Positions 22,472-35,900 of a DNA stretch of 64,000 nucleotides are shown one piece after another. Position 1 is the first letter of the stretch, and each line of letters opens with the position of its first letter. The notes beneath the pieces were generated by a model that saw nothing but the letters and a program-made list of their open reading frames with translations, was not told the DNA's origin and searched no databases. Where the stretch lies: assembly GCA_024180945.1 (NCBI GenBank), contig JAKSGN010000007.1, positions 5,022,001 through 5,086,000 on the forward strand, given 5' to 3'. Source of the stretch: Macrophomina tecta. Its lineage: Eukaryota; Ascomycota; Dothideomycetes; Botryosphaeriales; Botryosphaeriaceae. Made by a program: the position numbers and the translations under genes.

Positions 22472-23559
22472 CTACCAGCGAGTTTGATAGCCACCAGCTT
22501 GAATAACATCTACAAGCCGTTGTGGCATACTTTTACAAAGCGCTTTAAGGCTTGGTTTTTCCACCAATGCGTATGCCCTAGGTAACCACTCAGCTAGTAA
22601 TGCCTCCACGCGCTCAGGATTCTTCTCAAGCTCAATAAATGGCGCAATCTCTTGAAGCTTCATCTTTAGTGGCCACCAAAGGTATTCCTGGAGGTTCAGA
22701 TCAGGCGAATATGGGGGGTGAGTAATGCACCTAATTTGGTGATCACGCAGCCATTTCTTCACCCGGTTCGCCCGATGAATACCAGCACCATCTTGTAACC
22801 AGTACATACCATAGTCGTAGTTTCTTGGCACCTGTTCCTCCAGTACTTTGATATAGGATTTGGCAGTATAGCCTTGCCTAGGAGAGTCCAAATCACGCTC
22901 CATAACGTGTAAATCAGACACCCCTAGCTGGCCTGAAAAGCCACCCCATACCATACATCTTGCCTTCTTGCCAAGTGGCCGTGTATTAAGCCGGCTTTGG
23001 TCCCACTTTTGCTGGCCAGGCGTACGGAAAACCCAGCTTGGTGCGTGGCCAGAGCCCTGCTCAACTGAGCACTCATCACCGAACGTAACCCTCATCCACC
23101 ATCTCCAGCTCTTATACCGGTATTTCTTTGCATATTGGTACCGAATGCGGGCATTCGCTTGAGAGATCCAAGGCCGATTCTTTGCACGCCATTTGGTAAT
23201 ATGGTTCTTGCGTAGAATACGCCTGAGCGTATCTTTATGGATAGATAACTGGAGTTGCTTAATCACCTGGCTGTGCTTAAGTTTTGGGAACCGGTTAACA
23301 AAACGAATAATCTGGCGCTCCGTGCGAAGGCTGACTTTGGGGGACGGCCAGTACGAGGTGTTAGATCAATCTGGCCAGTCGTATTGTAGTGGTTGATGCA
23401 GCTCCTAATTGCGTGTTCTGAGAAGCGAGTCTCACGGGCAATTTGACGCCCAGATTTACCATCTTGCGATTGTGTAATAACCGAAACTCGTTGATCATGT
23501 GAAAGCTGATGCCTTTGCCTAGCATTGCCTGAAATTTCGCGTCCAAAGATGCGCTGCAT
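22472..23559 (-). pseudogene. Tc1/mariner transposase (DD34E), one frameshift
   Basis: The first part, from ATG 23559, holds a helix-turn-helix region (QRVSVITQSQDGKSGRQIAR) and the linker motif TPRTGRPPK. After the PPK codons (about 23338) the frame shifts by one base. The continuation encodes the catalytic domain to TGA 22472, with TFGDECS (first Asp), LQDGAGIHRA (second Asp) and SPDLNLQEYLW (Glu). Thirty-four residues separate the second Asp and the Glu, so this is the DD34E type. A single missing base explains the break, so inactivation is recent. An upstream in-frame ATG at 23658 lies outside the element and is not used. Confidence 0.92.
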
Positions 23560-23617
23560 GGTGGTGTAATGAGGCAAGGGATGAAGAGGGTACGTTGTTG
23601 TTTTGACTCGTGCACGT

Positions 23618-23647
23618 CCGTGCGCCCTGACTTTTGCACGGGTGCGG
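23618..23647 (-). repeat. Right terminal inverted repeat of the Tc1/mariner element
   Basis: The partner of 22338-22367, followed by TA at 23648-23649. Confidence 0.95.
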
Positions 23648-23649
23648 TA

Positions 23650-26600
23650 CTGAGACAAAAGGCAGCGGTAACGTTAGAGTAGGCAAGGCAGGGGTAGAAA
23701 CGAGTGATTGCATGAGCAAGTAGGTGCGCAATAGGAGGGCGGCATTCCCTATATACGCCTTGACCCTAACCCTTGCTCCGATGGTACGAGACCGTTCTGG
23801 AACGTATAGTGGTGTAGTGCTATACACGGCTGCGAAACGAGTGGCGCAGGGGGGGAATATAAGGATCGGCTGCTAGTTGTGCAGCAGCGATTTGAAGGGC
23901 TACGAAGCTTTAAAGACACGAAACAAACGCACGGGAGACGGGCGCAGTGGTTAACACTTTGCAAAATGCTAATAATAATGCCTTATCGGCCGCGTAGTCC
24001 CCGCAAGCAAGGGCGAATAGACGCCGTGTATTATCACACGACGCCAAACATCGTGAAGCGGGCTGCTCGCGGTGGGCGTCCTCCCGCCCAAGCGGCCGCC
24101 GGCCGCCCCTCTGCCCCTCCGCCCATCTCGCAGGCGAGCGGGTGGTCGGACACGTTGTTGAGAAAGTGGGCCTCTTTAGCCATTCCTCTATGTAGCGCGG
24201 AGGCCCACGATAACAGGGCATAAACGAAGGGAAAAAAGAGAGTTACTTGCCCGAGATGCTGGTGCACTCCGCGGACGAAGACGGATGGCGTCGTCGCCCG
24301 ATCGTGGTGCGGTGCGTCTTTAGACCGAGCACGCCGACAACCTCGCCTTCCATCGCGGTAAACCGACCATGCAACGCCGGTCGCGCGCGACTAGCACATC
24401 TGAGTTATCTAGTGAACAGACTTGGACGATGTCATTGCCCTGCTTGGTGCCAATATTAAGCAGAACAGAGCGCTTACCGAACAAAATCATGATGGCGTCC
24501 GTCCCGTCTCGTCATTCAAAAACCGTTTGCCATCGGCCGTCAACGGGACGGACGTCACCCTGGCAGGATGAAGATCAGTATATTTCAATGACTGAACAGG
24601 ATATGGACGTAAGCCGGCGCAGAATGTGAGGCAGTGACGTTCGCACCGAGTCCACTGGCTCTGTTAATTTGGTGTATGCGGATTGCTGGTTGACAAGTAG
24701 CTCTGAAGAACCCTCAACTTGCCAGCGGAAGCGGCTTATCACCAGTATCAGCATCTGCTTACCATCATCCGAGTTCATCCGGGGACCCACCAGCTCCAGC
24801 GGCAATTGTGGCATCTCCGTTCCTCCCACGCTGCATCGTACTCCGTATCTGCAGGTGCTGCAAGCCTTCGTTGGCATAGTCATAGGCACGAATGCATGCC
24901 GCTCGGGACAGGTAGGCCACATTGACGGTATCTGCAGCCAGCGGCAGCCAAGGAACCTGTGCATACGATCCAGCTACTGGTTGGCTGTATTTCTATTATG
25001 TAGTCGATTGAAATTGTGCGCGATCTTGCCGATAGGGCTCATCATTAACGTCGGGAAGTGTTGCCTCCCAATCGTTGTCTTTGTAGACGTGGCTGCTGTC
25101 ATCACGGGAGGCAGCGCTATGCCCGGGCTGTTGACAGCTGCCGGAGACGCTAGTTATTGTCGGTGGTGCGGTTCTGCGGATGGCCCCGCACTTGTACTAG
25201 TGCGATCGCTGTCCATACGTAATGATGATCCATCGCTGACTTGCAGCATCGCCAACCCGCGACGCCATGCGGGATCCACGGAAGAGTGCGGATGGCGCTC
25301 AAGCCCGAGCCGCAGCGTCTGCGCCGGATCCATGCGCCACTTCCAATCTGGCCGTTGAATTCGTAGCCGGGAAGGATCGTCGGCGGCAGGAGCAGTGGTG
25401 ATGTTGTGTGTGCATCGTGGAATCCGGTCGGCAGGGCAACCGGTGTGTTACGTAATACGATTTACCCGGCTCACCACTCTTGGCTATCTCCGCCTAACGG
25501 AGACTTACCTAGGAGATAACACGACTCTCTCCTTACATACCGTTTCCGTCACTTACCCCCTTATGTTCCGAGATAGGCGGCTAAATAGCGCCCCCTCCCC
25601 TAGGGTCCCTTCTTGGAGCTTGGCCTATTATATGGACGGTTAGAGAAGCACTAATATATTCGTATAGTATTCTAACGGGCCGCCTTTGCACTAGTGGCAG
25701 CGGGGAGCATCGGATGTAGGAAGTATATACTAGAATAAGCACGCCGTCGCAGGAAAAGGCCTAACGGAGAGGGTAAGGTCGCGGAAGTACTAACGGCGTG
25801 AGGCCTCTTCGCTAGCGTGTTCAATGTCGCAGCGGACGCAACCAAAGAGACATATAGAGGTAGGAAAGAGGTGCTTTTACGGGCCGAAATCACCCCAACA
25901 CTGCACGCACATGTTAAAGGGCGAGGATGCTGGTGGTAGGGCGGTAATTCTCATGTTGATTCGCGCTACAACCCCGCCCGCTTCCTCGGCCAAGGAAAAA
26001 CATAAGCCCAGCCCTACACAGGATCGCTCATCAACAAATGTGCTTTATTTTTCCGAGGCGGCCCGAGCATTGGTGGAAGACTGTAGCACTGGCAGCCCGA
26101 AAACCGCTTCCTCTTGTGGTTAGCTTCTCCTATCGCCTGAATCGGTGTAATATGTACACCACAACGAAGACTCTTCAAATCAGCCTGCGTGAGTCGGAAC
26201 TACCCCTCGGCCCGTCAGCGTCATTAACCGGCCGAAGGATGATATGCTGGTGGACCAGACGAAAGAGACGAAAGGTTGGTGTTGGTAGTAAGCACCAACA
26301 CCGCTACATGCTAAAATACCCCCTGAAGCAAACGACCCTAAGCCCGAGGAGGCACAGCTGCTGCCACGTACCGGAGCCTTCCACCTCCTGCTGGAGCCTC
26401 TAACAAATTCTTTTTCTCCTTGCTCGTACAGAGTACCTAGATATCATTAGGCCCGGCTCCCTCACACGCATGTAAAGCATTCCAGATAGACTCGGCGCAG
26501 CTTCGCTCGTCAGTTCGCGCGCGTCGGGCACATCGGGCACCAATCGTGTTAGGCCTTCATCGACTGCCGTCTCCTGCATGTGTCCAGAGCCGGAAAGCCA

Positions 26601-27409
26601 TCACTGACGGCGTAGCTACGTCTATCTAAAATGCCGGTGACCATTCTGCTTAGTTTCCTTAGCAGTAGCTATCAACAGTACAAGAAGACACTAATGCCAT
26701 TGCCGCATGGCTGGCATCCACCGCAAGGCGCTGCGGCTTTGGAGTGCGAGTAGGAGATTGTTGGTGTCTAGATCACCTGGTGTGTGAAATAGAATAAGCG
26801 GCGTACTACGGGCCACACGGTCGGCGACGTCAGGGTTCGGCGGCGCGTGAGGAGGACGTGTTGTCACGGCGGCATCCATGCTTGCATTACACGGCGGCGG
26901 AGACGAGGATGCGGCGATGGCGATGGCGATGGCGATAGGCAGGGGAGGAACGGGCAATGGGCGGCGGATGGCGTGGCACACGCTTGGTTGGCGTTGGCGT
27001 TGACGGAGCAACGCGCGGCGGGATACTTATCTTCGCCATTTTCTCTGGCCTCACCGCCCACGCGACCACTTCCGCGTCCTCGCTCCATAGCCGCCCCATG
27101 GCCACTGCCTCCTACTAGTCCCGTACTCTTCTTTCCACACAAAGCTCCAATCGTGCGGCTCTGTCGCCTGTAAAGCTTTGCTTCCCTTGTGGCGCTGCGT
27201 CTGTGCGGGCTTTCAGCCCATGGGGTTACCAAGCCCTTCTACTCTAGGGTTCGTAACACGCCTTAACTCATCGAATGTACTCAGCCATCTCCCGCAAAGG
27301 TCCTTCCAACTCATTTCACTAATAGAGTTTAGTCCCCCATCCCTATCTACCTCTAGTAAGGTGATTCGCAAAAGACGCCGAACCTTTAAACCTACCCAAT
27401 ATCGTTGGC
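23650..27409. other. Low-copy DNA without a supported gene
   Basis: Many short overlapping frames occur; the longest is 229 codons (plus strand, 24669-25358). None shows a domain, intron pair or family motif. A CpA-poor patch at 25490-25700 resembles mutated repeat DNA. A GGCGAT hexanucleotide run is at 26910-26937. Confidence 0.35.
26910..26937. repeat. GGCGAT microsatellite
   Basis: Four to five tandem hexanucleotide units, the last one imperfect (GGCGATAGG). Confidence 0.8.
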
Positions 27410-29126
27410 ATGGCTCTAGCGCTACTCGTAGAAATCTGGGATATGATCGTTGGGCGTCTTCATCCCTTATGTTTGAAACAATTTCGCTTTGCGAACACTG
27501 AGCTAAATCGCCTGGTAACTCCATACCTCTTCGAAGCAGTGTCTTTTAATCTTGATGCGGGAGGGCTCGACTGCCTTTCGGCCATAGCTGCCAGCGAGAG
27601 GCTACGTGCACACGTCAACGTCATCATGCTAAGGCGGATGTACGGGTTGCGGAACTTTCTCGAGGGGTTCGAGTCTTGGGAAAGCGCCGTGTTTTGGGAA
27701 CCTTCTGTGTTTTCGCAGCCGTTTGAGGATGGCGACGACGGTAGTATGGAGCTGAGTGAGGATGGAGCGATGTCCGCGGACGAATGGGCCAGCCTCTCGA
27801 CAAATCAGCGAAACTGTCTCTTCGAGGAGTACGAGCGTGACCTTGCCACTCTGATGGATTATCGGCGGCGGCTTATCCGGAGCATCAACTACAGGCCATT
27901 AGGCATCTTAGAGCAGCCGGAGCCGCTGGACGCCCAGGTTGCGAATGAGGACTGGTGACCGTCAGACAGCCTTGACGTTGCAGTGTCCAGATTAATGCAG
28001 CTCCGGTCCTTCCAGCACGAGTCGGCCTACCTCATGGATCGGACTTGGGAACACGCTGGCGTCGCGTTCGTTTCCATCGTAGGAGGCTCTCTTACTACAC
28101 AGGTAACATGGAATCAGAGGAGATGGAGAACTTGCAGCTCTCGCTCGCCATTCGGGCTCTGGGGCTGAGCAGCGCCGGCAGTGAAACAGGCCTCCGCCAT
28201 CTGGACCTTTTGGTGACGGAATCAGCCTTTTGGGGTGCGGTAAATCTCCGTCGCCTCTGGGACCCAGAGTACAGTGCTCTCGATCGGGAAGACATATTTT
28301 GGATGGAAGAGGACGCAACAGAACGCTAGGTCGGTCGAGTTGGAGGGATAGACTCAGCGCTGTTGCGCCAGGACCGCCTAACGAGAGAGTTAGTCACCGT
28401 GGAACAGGCCTTCGCAGGCGTAGAGAAGCTGGAGCTGGACATCCAGTGCGGTAGTCACGGAGATGATGCTCTAGCGCCGCCCGTCAGCTCTTCCGCTTTC
28501 TCAGGCGCGCTAGGCAACTCGAGGTCTTTTCACTGGTGTTTCACCGCGATCCAACATTTGCCGACGAACCACATCGCACCTTTCCCCACTGTGGAGGGAA
28601 AACAGGCGAGGCTGCCAGCAATCTGCTCCGATGGCCTGGAACGCACCAATGCTTACCGGCCATTAAACGGCTTAGCTTATCGTTAGCCTCTCGCGGCGAC
28701 GACCTTTTGCTTTTCCTTTCCACGCTCGCCCCATCGTTACGCTATCTTTCCCTCCTGTCGATCGCCTTACTACCCTACAGTGGACGTTGGGAGTCCATTA
28801 TCGAATATTCAACAAACGAGCTGCAATTGCATGAAGTCGAGCTCCGCTGCTTAGAAGACGACGGTGTACCAAAGGGCAGACTTATCCTCGAGCCAACAGA
28901 TCTTAACGGGTGGGGAGAAGGCGAGGATCCCATCTGCTACAACCACTACAGAGATAGTGTGTACCACTACGTCCTTGGGAAATCATTGTCACAGCCTATA
29001 CTAGACTCGGGCGAATTCGTGCGGCAGCATGTGCACGATTGCAAGAGTGCAGAGTGCCAAAACGTAATAATGTCAAAACTTCTCCCGGAAAATTCGGCAC
29101 TAGAAGAGAGCTCTTTGAGCCTATAG
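27410..29126 (+). pseudogene. F-box-like protein, broken by two stops and two frameshifts
   Basis: The N-terminus has the F-box pattern: a start LxxEIWDMIVGRL, then LKQFRFANTELNRLVTPYLFE (residues about 7-42). F-boxes bind Skp1 in SCF ubiquitin ligases. The same frame continues after TGA at 27956-27958 to about 28100. A shift then leads to a second open part ending in TAG at 28327-28329, which resumes in the same frame. A second shift near 28480 leads to the C-terminal part, with leucine-rich stretches (LSTLAPSLRYLSLLSIALL) and stop at 29124-29126. The ordered, complementary pieces argue for one former ~550-residue protein. Confidence 0.65.
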
Positions 29127-29639
29127 CAGCCGAACGGGTTTACGTGCGTTAGACGAATGGCGTATGTCAGAAATTAAGCGTAGCAGGACTATACTCCGCC
29201 TCTCAGCAGCCGCCACTCTGTTGACAAGCTCCTCAAGGTGGCAGGCCAAGTAGACACGGAGGAGCGACGCTGCAGCCAAACTCATTGTTAGATTAGAAAT
29301 CTGCAGGCCAAAGCGTAGTCTAGAATAGATCGGCTGTCGGCTTCCCCGACCGACCTGTGAAGATGACGATTGTTCCACGCAGTTCGGGAGCATCCAAGTA
29401 TTCCGAGAAGACATTAGTGCGCTAGCGCCGCCGTTATTCCTAGTAGTCCGCATGATGATTCCGCGGTATTGTAGCCTGGACGGGACCGATACGCTAATAA
29501 TTATCGATAAGAAGGGTCTCACGGTAAGGACAGAGACGCACGAGTTCCCAGGCAAAACTTAGCTTTCCCGTCCCGGGGAAAGCGTAAATCTAGACGACAG
29601 GCGCTACTTCAGAGATCAAGGCCATTACAATAGCAGCAA
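29127..29639. other. Transition zone, no gene recognised
   Basis: Composition drifts from normal towards CpA/TpG-poor. The 144-codon minus-strand frame at 29121-29555 has no features and overlaps the end of the F-box relic. Confidence 0.35.
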
Positions 29640-32424
29640 ACCCGGGGGAATAAGCACTGAGATAATATAAAATACCGCGGACGCTTATAGGCTTGTGCTA
29701 GTATCGTTACGCTATCCAGTTGCGTCAACAATACGTTAGTAAGTAAAGTAAAGCAGGATTTCGGTACGAGCAATATCGTAAGAGTTCGGCGAGGTATATT
29801 AAGCGTCGGCTACTTCGCTGTATACAGAGACTAATACTAACTAGTACGTATATAGTGCGGAGCACGACGGAAGCTACCGCCTTCTAGGGACCTCAGATAT
29901 AATAAGTCGGCCGCTGTTATATTATACCCACCAATATACATTTAAACCCAAGGCAGTAGCACCGGTGATCTATATAAAAACGAACTTTCTAGTAAGGGCT
30001 CGGCTGCCGCCTCGTCCACTTTTGTTACGACCTGCACTAAATCAAGTTCAAAGTGGGTTTGGATTAATGAAGTTTCTAAGCTAGAGAGGAGAAGAAGAAG
30101 AAAAGAAAAGAGAATAAGAGTAAGAAAGCTATATAGAGGTAGCGTTAACTTCTTTATATAGTAATTCTTAATCTGTATTTAGTGAATGCTATGCACGTGC
30201 CTGCTAACTCAGCCACTCTTTTGCTACCCGGCGTAACCACTCGTCGTAGTCCGGTTCGTGATAAAGTTACTACTAGCCTTTAAAGTAGCCTTTAATAAGT
30301 TAATTATAAAGACTAATATCTATGTAAGCTTTTAAAGAGCTAGTCTAGTACTATATAACCTAGAGGCTATACTATTAAGACTTAATATTAAGCTTTATAT
30401 ACTAATACTACTAGCTATTCTAGATTATTATAGTCTAGAAGCCTAGTAGTCTCTCTAGCTAAGACGTAATCCTACCTGCTATCTAGGTGCACCGAAGGTT
30501 AGAGCCTAGTAAAGAGGTAAGGTCCTCTAAGCTAGTAGTAGCTACTACGTATTATAGCGCGGCGACCGTGTTGGGTTTCAGTTATTGCTATAAAGCCATT
30601 CGGCTAACCTTCCGCCGACCGCGAGTAGCTAGTTAGTCGATAAAAGGTATAGTAATAACTAGCCTAGTGGCTGGTTTGCCCCAATAACTCTATATATAGA
30701 GGCGTGTTCGTAACACTACGCACTACGTCCCGCGGAAAGCCTAGATATTATATAGGGGCGTAATATTCTATATTTACTAGGTTCTCATTTCTGCGTTACC
30801 TATAAGAGTCTTTCTATAATAGGCCGACCGTGTCTTGTAGAAGGGGTAACGGACTAGATTCTATACTAGGTAATCTACGCTACCCTCTTCTACTAACTAA
30901 GCTTATGTCCCCTCTTATTCTAAGCTAGCTAGTGTTTCTAATAACTTAAGTCTCTGCGCGACTAAGCTATAATTCCTTAAGAGCCTTTTCTTACTGCTGA
31001 CTTATGTTATCATCGTAGGTTACGCACTTTACTCCTATTAAGGCCCCCTATTAAGTCGCCTAGATGCCGCTTAATAGATTCGTTAAGGACTATTAAAGCT
31101 AGCCTATATTTCTCGTTTCTAGAGTTTGCTATTACTTCTATTTTTAGGCGAGCCGGCTGAGCGTATCCTCTAGATAGTATTTGCGATAATAAAAATTTAT
31201 AAAGGTAGGGGGGTTTCTTTTACGGAGCTAAAGTTAATAGAGTTTAAGTATATATAAGATTAATTACTCTAATTAGTTATACCGGTGCCTAAGCCTTAGT
31301 CTAACTTATAGTTTACCTATCGGCTTCCTAGCCCTAAAGTTCCCCGTTATGGCTTGCGGGATTTACTCCTAATTAGGCCGCGCCCCTACTTCCCTAGTAG
31401 CGTCCGAATATCTTAGACTAAAAAACCTTCGCGGCAATAAAAGAATAGGCTATAGCATATATAATAATAAGTAAAGGAATACGGCCTTAACTATAGGAAG
31501 TTAAGCCCCTAAATATCTTTTAAGCTCTTAAATGGCTATCGCCTCTATCTATCCCTACACGTGTAGCTTAGAATAGCTTGCCGGTTCTATATCTAAGCGT
31601 CTAAACCCGCCTTTTCTTATAAGTGCGGCTGAACGCGATTCTTCTTTCCGCATAAAATATCGCTTAATTATGTAGTTTTAGATTATTCGCCTAGATTACC
31701 TAACTCCGATATACTTTATAGCGAGTTATTCCTACGTTTTATTAAGATATTATATCCTAGAGAGCTACTACCGGAGCTTCCCTTCCACCTCTAGCCGGAT
31801 AAATAATTAAGAGGCTAGTAATCGTTTACTTTTAGCTTAGAACTATTAAGCTACTATAAGTTTAAAGCGCTGCTAATACTAAACCTAGAATAGGTTAGTA
31901 GTACTATAACACTAGTCACCAGCTAGTACAAAATAACGCGTCACACTACCGGCATTAATAAGGAAATTTATTACCCCTATTAGCTAAGTTCTACGAAAAG
32001 ACACCCGGATTATATAATTTATAGAGAGTAAAGGGCATTTATACTTAGACTTATAAGTATAAAACGCTTTTTATAAAGGCATAGCGTGTGCTAGTATAGT
32101 CTCTAATATATCTAATTATACCTAGTTAGTATTCTTACGACCGTTAAACCGCTACCACTCCTACTCTATAAGCGTAGTAGACCCGGCGGGGAACTATAGC
32201 TTAGCCTTTACTATAGCGTCTGCCGTGCCATACTAATAACTAAAACTACACCTCTCGGTAAAGCGCCTAATAAGCCGCCGCGTTATACCGTGGCTATAGA
32301 GAAGGCTAAATTTTCGCTAGGCGAAATAATCTATTAGCTATTATACTAACGATCTTTAAAAGGGCTTTTTATATATAGAAGTAGTAGCTGAAACAGAGAA
32401 TAGAAGGGATAAAAATATAGTTAG
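29640..32424. other. RIP-mutated repeat DNA, family not identified
   Basis: TpA-rich, nearly CpA- and TpG-free sequence with no frame longer than a few dozen codons on either strand. A purine tract lies at 30086-30130. It does not match the LTRs or pol of the other elements here. It is interpreted as an older, unclassified transposon on grounds of composition only. Confidence 0.5.
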
Positions 32425-32644
32425 TATTAGAATATTTAATTTAGTAGTGTTTTAGATTTAGTTATATCTTATACTCGTTATATACCTGTCTTAGTAGGTA
32501 AGCAAGTTACATACCCGTTTTACCCTAGTAGATAGAATAGGTATAAGGAAAGCCCGTACGGCCTCCCTCTACTAGATATGCTAAATCTATAGAAACTTAT
32601 CTTTATTAGTTAAATTAAGGCTGCTAATTAGTTATTTTCTAATA
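32425..32644 (+). repeat. 5' LTR of the copia element
   Basis: A 220-bp LTR with both termini RIP-mutated (TG to TA, CA to TA). It matches the split 3' LTR and more distantly the solo LTR at 48017-48225. Confidence 0.9.
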
Positions 32645-32949
32645 GTTATAAGCCCGGGTGCGTCTTAGGTATCTTCCGTAATCTAAGCTATTCTCTAGAA
32701 GCACCTCTTTATACTATATTTAAGCGTTCTATAGTATCCGGACATCTCGCTTAGTATTCTTTTACTATATAGTTATAAGCGGAGCCAAGTGCCTCCCTTA
32801 TTCGTTATTTTTATAATAGTTATCTAAACTATTACTAAGTGCCTATTTTAGTAGCCCTTTTTAGGTATAGCATTTCTAGTAGGTATACTAGCTATCTAAG
32901 CGAGTTTTACTACGTTCTAGCGCTTCTCCTAAGTTATCTACGGCTACGA

Positions 32950-35900
32950 GACTCGGCTCGATTATTCGATAAGTAACTACTAGCTACTACTAGTAACTAT
33001 AGCCTTATTAAAGCCTATTATCGTCCTTAAGTCGTCCGATAACTAGAATAAGTAGTATTTTACTATCCAAGCCCGAGCGAAGTAGGGAAAAATCTTCGAC
33101 TATATTAATCTAAACCTTATAGAAAAGCTAATCTAGCTAATTAAGCTACGTAGCCCTACAGAACTAGAAAATGACTCTATATAAGTATAGAAGCGTTATA
33201 AGCTATAACGTAAGGACTATAAATAAGAGCTCTAAAAATACGAAAAGCTAGAAAAAGAAATTAACGACCTATCTACGATTATTCTAGACTCTATTAGCTT
33301 CTCTCTCTAACTAATTCTTCGAAAGCTAAGGAATAACCTATACCCTTATTCTTAACTATCTATACTTAAGGCTCGGCTTTAGCCTATATAGGAGACTTAA
33401 GAAGACCTCGTAATTAATTAGCTAAAGTAGCTTAAGAAATCACCTAGTAGCTAGAATATCGCTAAGTAGCTTAATTAATAGAAGGAAACGCTATTTAAGG
33501 TAGAATTACTCGACCTACCTAACGTCTCTAGAAACCGAGGTAAGAAGAGCTTTTTAAAAGTACTTTTATCTTTTAATGCTTAATAGACTACTAACTATAA
33601 GATTAGGCTTTAGAACGATAAGCTTACTAAGCTACTAGCTAATCTTATTATTAAGTACCGTAACTACTAACGTTAAAATACAGCCGAAAATCTAAAGATT
33701 ATAAAAGTAACCTTTACGGCTACGCTATATAATTAAAAGCAGGAACGAGGCCCTCCTAAATATATATATAGGGAGAATTACTAGTATTACTAATACGCAT
33801 ATTATAACGTAGTAATTAGACCGGCCAATTAGATACCTAATAAAGAGCTTTAGGCTAAGATTAAGAAGAGTCTAGAGGACCCCTAAACTAAGTATCGAGT
33901 AGAGCGTTCACTTAATTATTTTAAGTGTAAATATAAGAATCTAACTTCTTAGAAGCTATAAGAGAATCCGTAAGATTAGTAATTAACGAATAAATTAGAT
34001 AATAGTAATTCTTTATCGTTTCTAGCCGTAGTAGCCTCGGCTTTTAGTACGTAATATATTGCTAAACCTACTACGCTTAAGCTCTCATAGATTACTAATA
34101 CGGGCTCTACGTACTATATCTATAATCGATTCATACAGAAACGGTTTAAGAAAACCAGGAATATAAGTCTAGATAATTATATTATAGCTAGAAATTTAAC
34201 TATACTAATCGAAGCGTTTAGAGAAGTAACGATTAACGTAACTAACTAATAAGGAAACCGCGTTATTACCCTACTAGACGTAGCCTACGTACTATTATTT
34301 AAGGCTAACCTCGTCTCTATTACTAAGGTAAGGGATAAGGGCGTTTAGTTAGATATAGGCCGTTTATACCTCTATAAGAAGAATATTATTATAGTAAACC
34401 TAACTCTTAAGTATAACTACTTCTTTATAGAGTATAATAAGGGGTTAAATAATTTAAAAATTAACTCGAACCTTATTATCCGATCGTTACTAGCTACTTA
34501 GTGGCACGATATATTTATCTATATAGGCCAAAATGCTGTTAACGCGTTGCCTAAGGTAGTTTAAGGAGCGGCTATTACGAATTAAAAGCTACCTAAGTAC
34601 TATAATATATACGCTCGTATAAAGGCCTATTAATAGATTTCTCGAGCTATAGAGCTAGAAGAATTATCTACGAAGGCCTTCTTTCGAATTTTATTTAATT
34701 TAACGCAAATAACACGAGCCAATAACGGCAATTAGTAGATAACGTACGTAGAATATATATCTACTAAGTTTACTATTACGGTTACGCACGTTACTAAAAA
34801 TAAGTGTATCTAGCACCTCCTTAATACCATCTAAATAATTAAGTCTCGATTTAGAAAGACGGTGGCGTTCCTAAGATTAAATAGAGAAGTATTACTTATA
34901 TACGCGTTTAAGTAACAGCTTAAGTAGTAGGGAATTACCTATAAGATATTAGCTCCCTATACGCCTTAGTAAAACAAAGCTTTAGAACGTTTAGAATACT
35001 CTATTATAGTTAAAGTACGCGCTCTACGCGTTAGTACTAACCTATCTAAAGGCCTTTAGCCTAAAATAATTAAGGCAGCCTCCTATATCTATAATAAGAC
35101 CCTAATAAAGTGGCACTAGTAGAAGACTCTATTTAAGTTAGTCTATAAAAAGTAGTCTAAGATGGCTTACCTACGAGTATATAGCTATAAAGCCTACTTA
35201 CTACTTAAGATAATTCTATGCTTATATAAGCTAAATAAGCGAGTCTTAGTTAGATATTTAGTTAGATATAATTTAACTAATATCTACTATATTTAGTATC
35301 TACTAAAGGATCGTATTATACGATTAAAAGACGTTACATTTAATAAATCTAGTAAGTTCTTACTAGAGGACTTAGACGAGCTACTAGCGGCTTAGTAATA
35401 AAATAACGAGCTAGAATTAATTATACCGCGTATTATACTTAACGAGGAGGACATTATCTACTTAGATAAAAAACTAAAAACGTCCACTAATAATATAAGC
35501 CGGGAATCTATACCGAATTAAGTAAAAAGTCCCTAAAAGAAATCAACGCCTACATAGGCTAATTATCTACTAAGCCCATTATTATTAGTAAGTAGTATTC
35601 GAGTCTAAGTACTAGATTCGCCTTAGTTATCCTCTTAAGAATTAGGGGGTAAAGAATAGTAGTAAACTCAGAGACTTAGACCCCTTTTACTAGTTTAGTA
35701 CGAAACTAAGCCGGATCTAGGCGCTATAACTAGTAACCGTGCGCCTAGGGGCCGTAATATATTAGCTAATATTAACCCGAGCCTAATTATCTAAGGATTA
35801 AGGACACGCCGCTAGCGCTATAATACGTATATTACGCTAATATAGAATAATATATTTAGTTATTAGGGGCTATACTCGTCCTTTATAACTATCCTAAACG

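Larger units (their letters stand above)
22338..23647 (-). mobile_element. Tc1/mariner element with perfect 30-bp inverted repeats
   Basis: The terminal repeats 22338-22367 (CCGCACCCGTGCAAAAGTCA and ten more bases) and 23618-23647 are perfect inverted copies. They are flanked by the TA duplication (22336-22337, 23648-23649) that marks Tc1/mariner insertion. The total length is 1310 bp with one transposase on the minus strand. Composition is normal, so the element shows no RIP. Confidence 0.95.

Noticed and set aside
23935..23990. GGGCGCAGTGGTTAAC resembles a tRNA A box
   Set aside because: No B box at proper distance and no acceptor stem pairing.
24669..25358. 229-codon plus-strand frame
   Set aside because: No domain, no intron signals, Cys/Ser-rich translation, and competing minus-strand frames of similar quality.
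26847..27232. Several 70-122 codon frames on both strands
   Set aside because: Generated by the GGCGAT microsatellite and GC-rich surroundings.
30023..30263. Possible LTR starting TGTTACGACC and ending near GGTTCGTGATA
   Set aside because: No matching second copy in the window and no 5-bp target duplication could be found.
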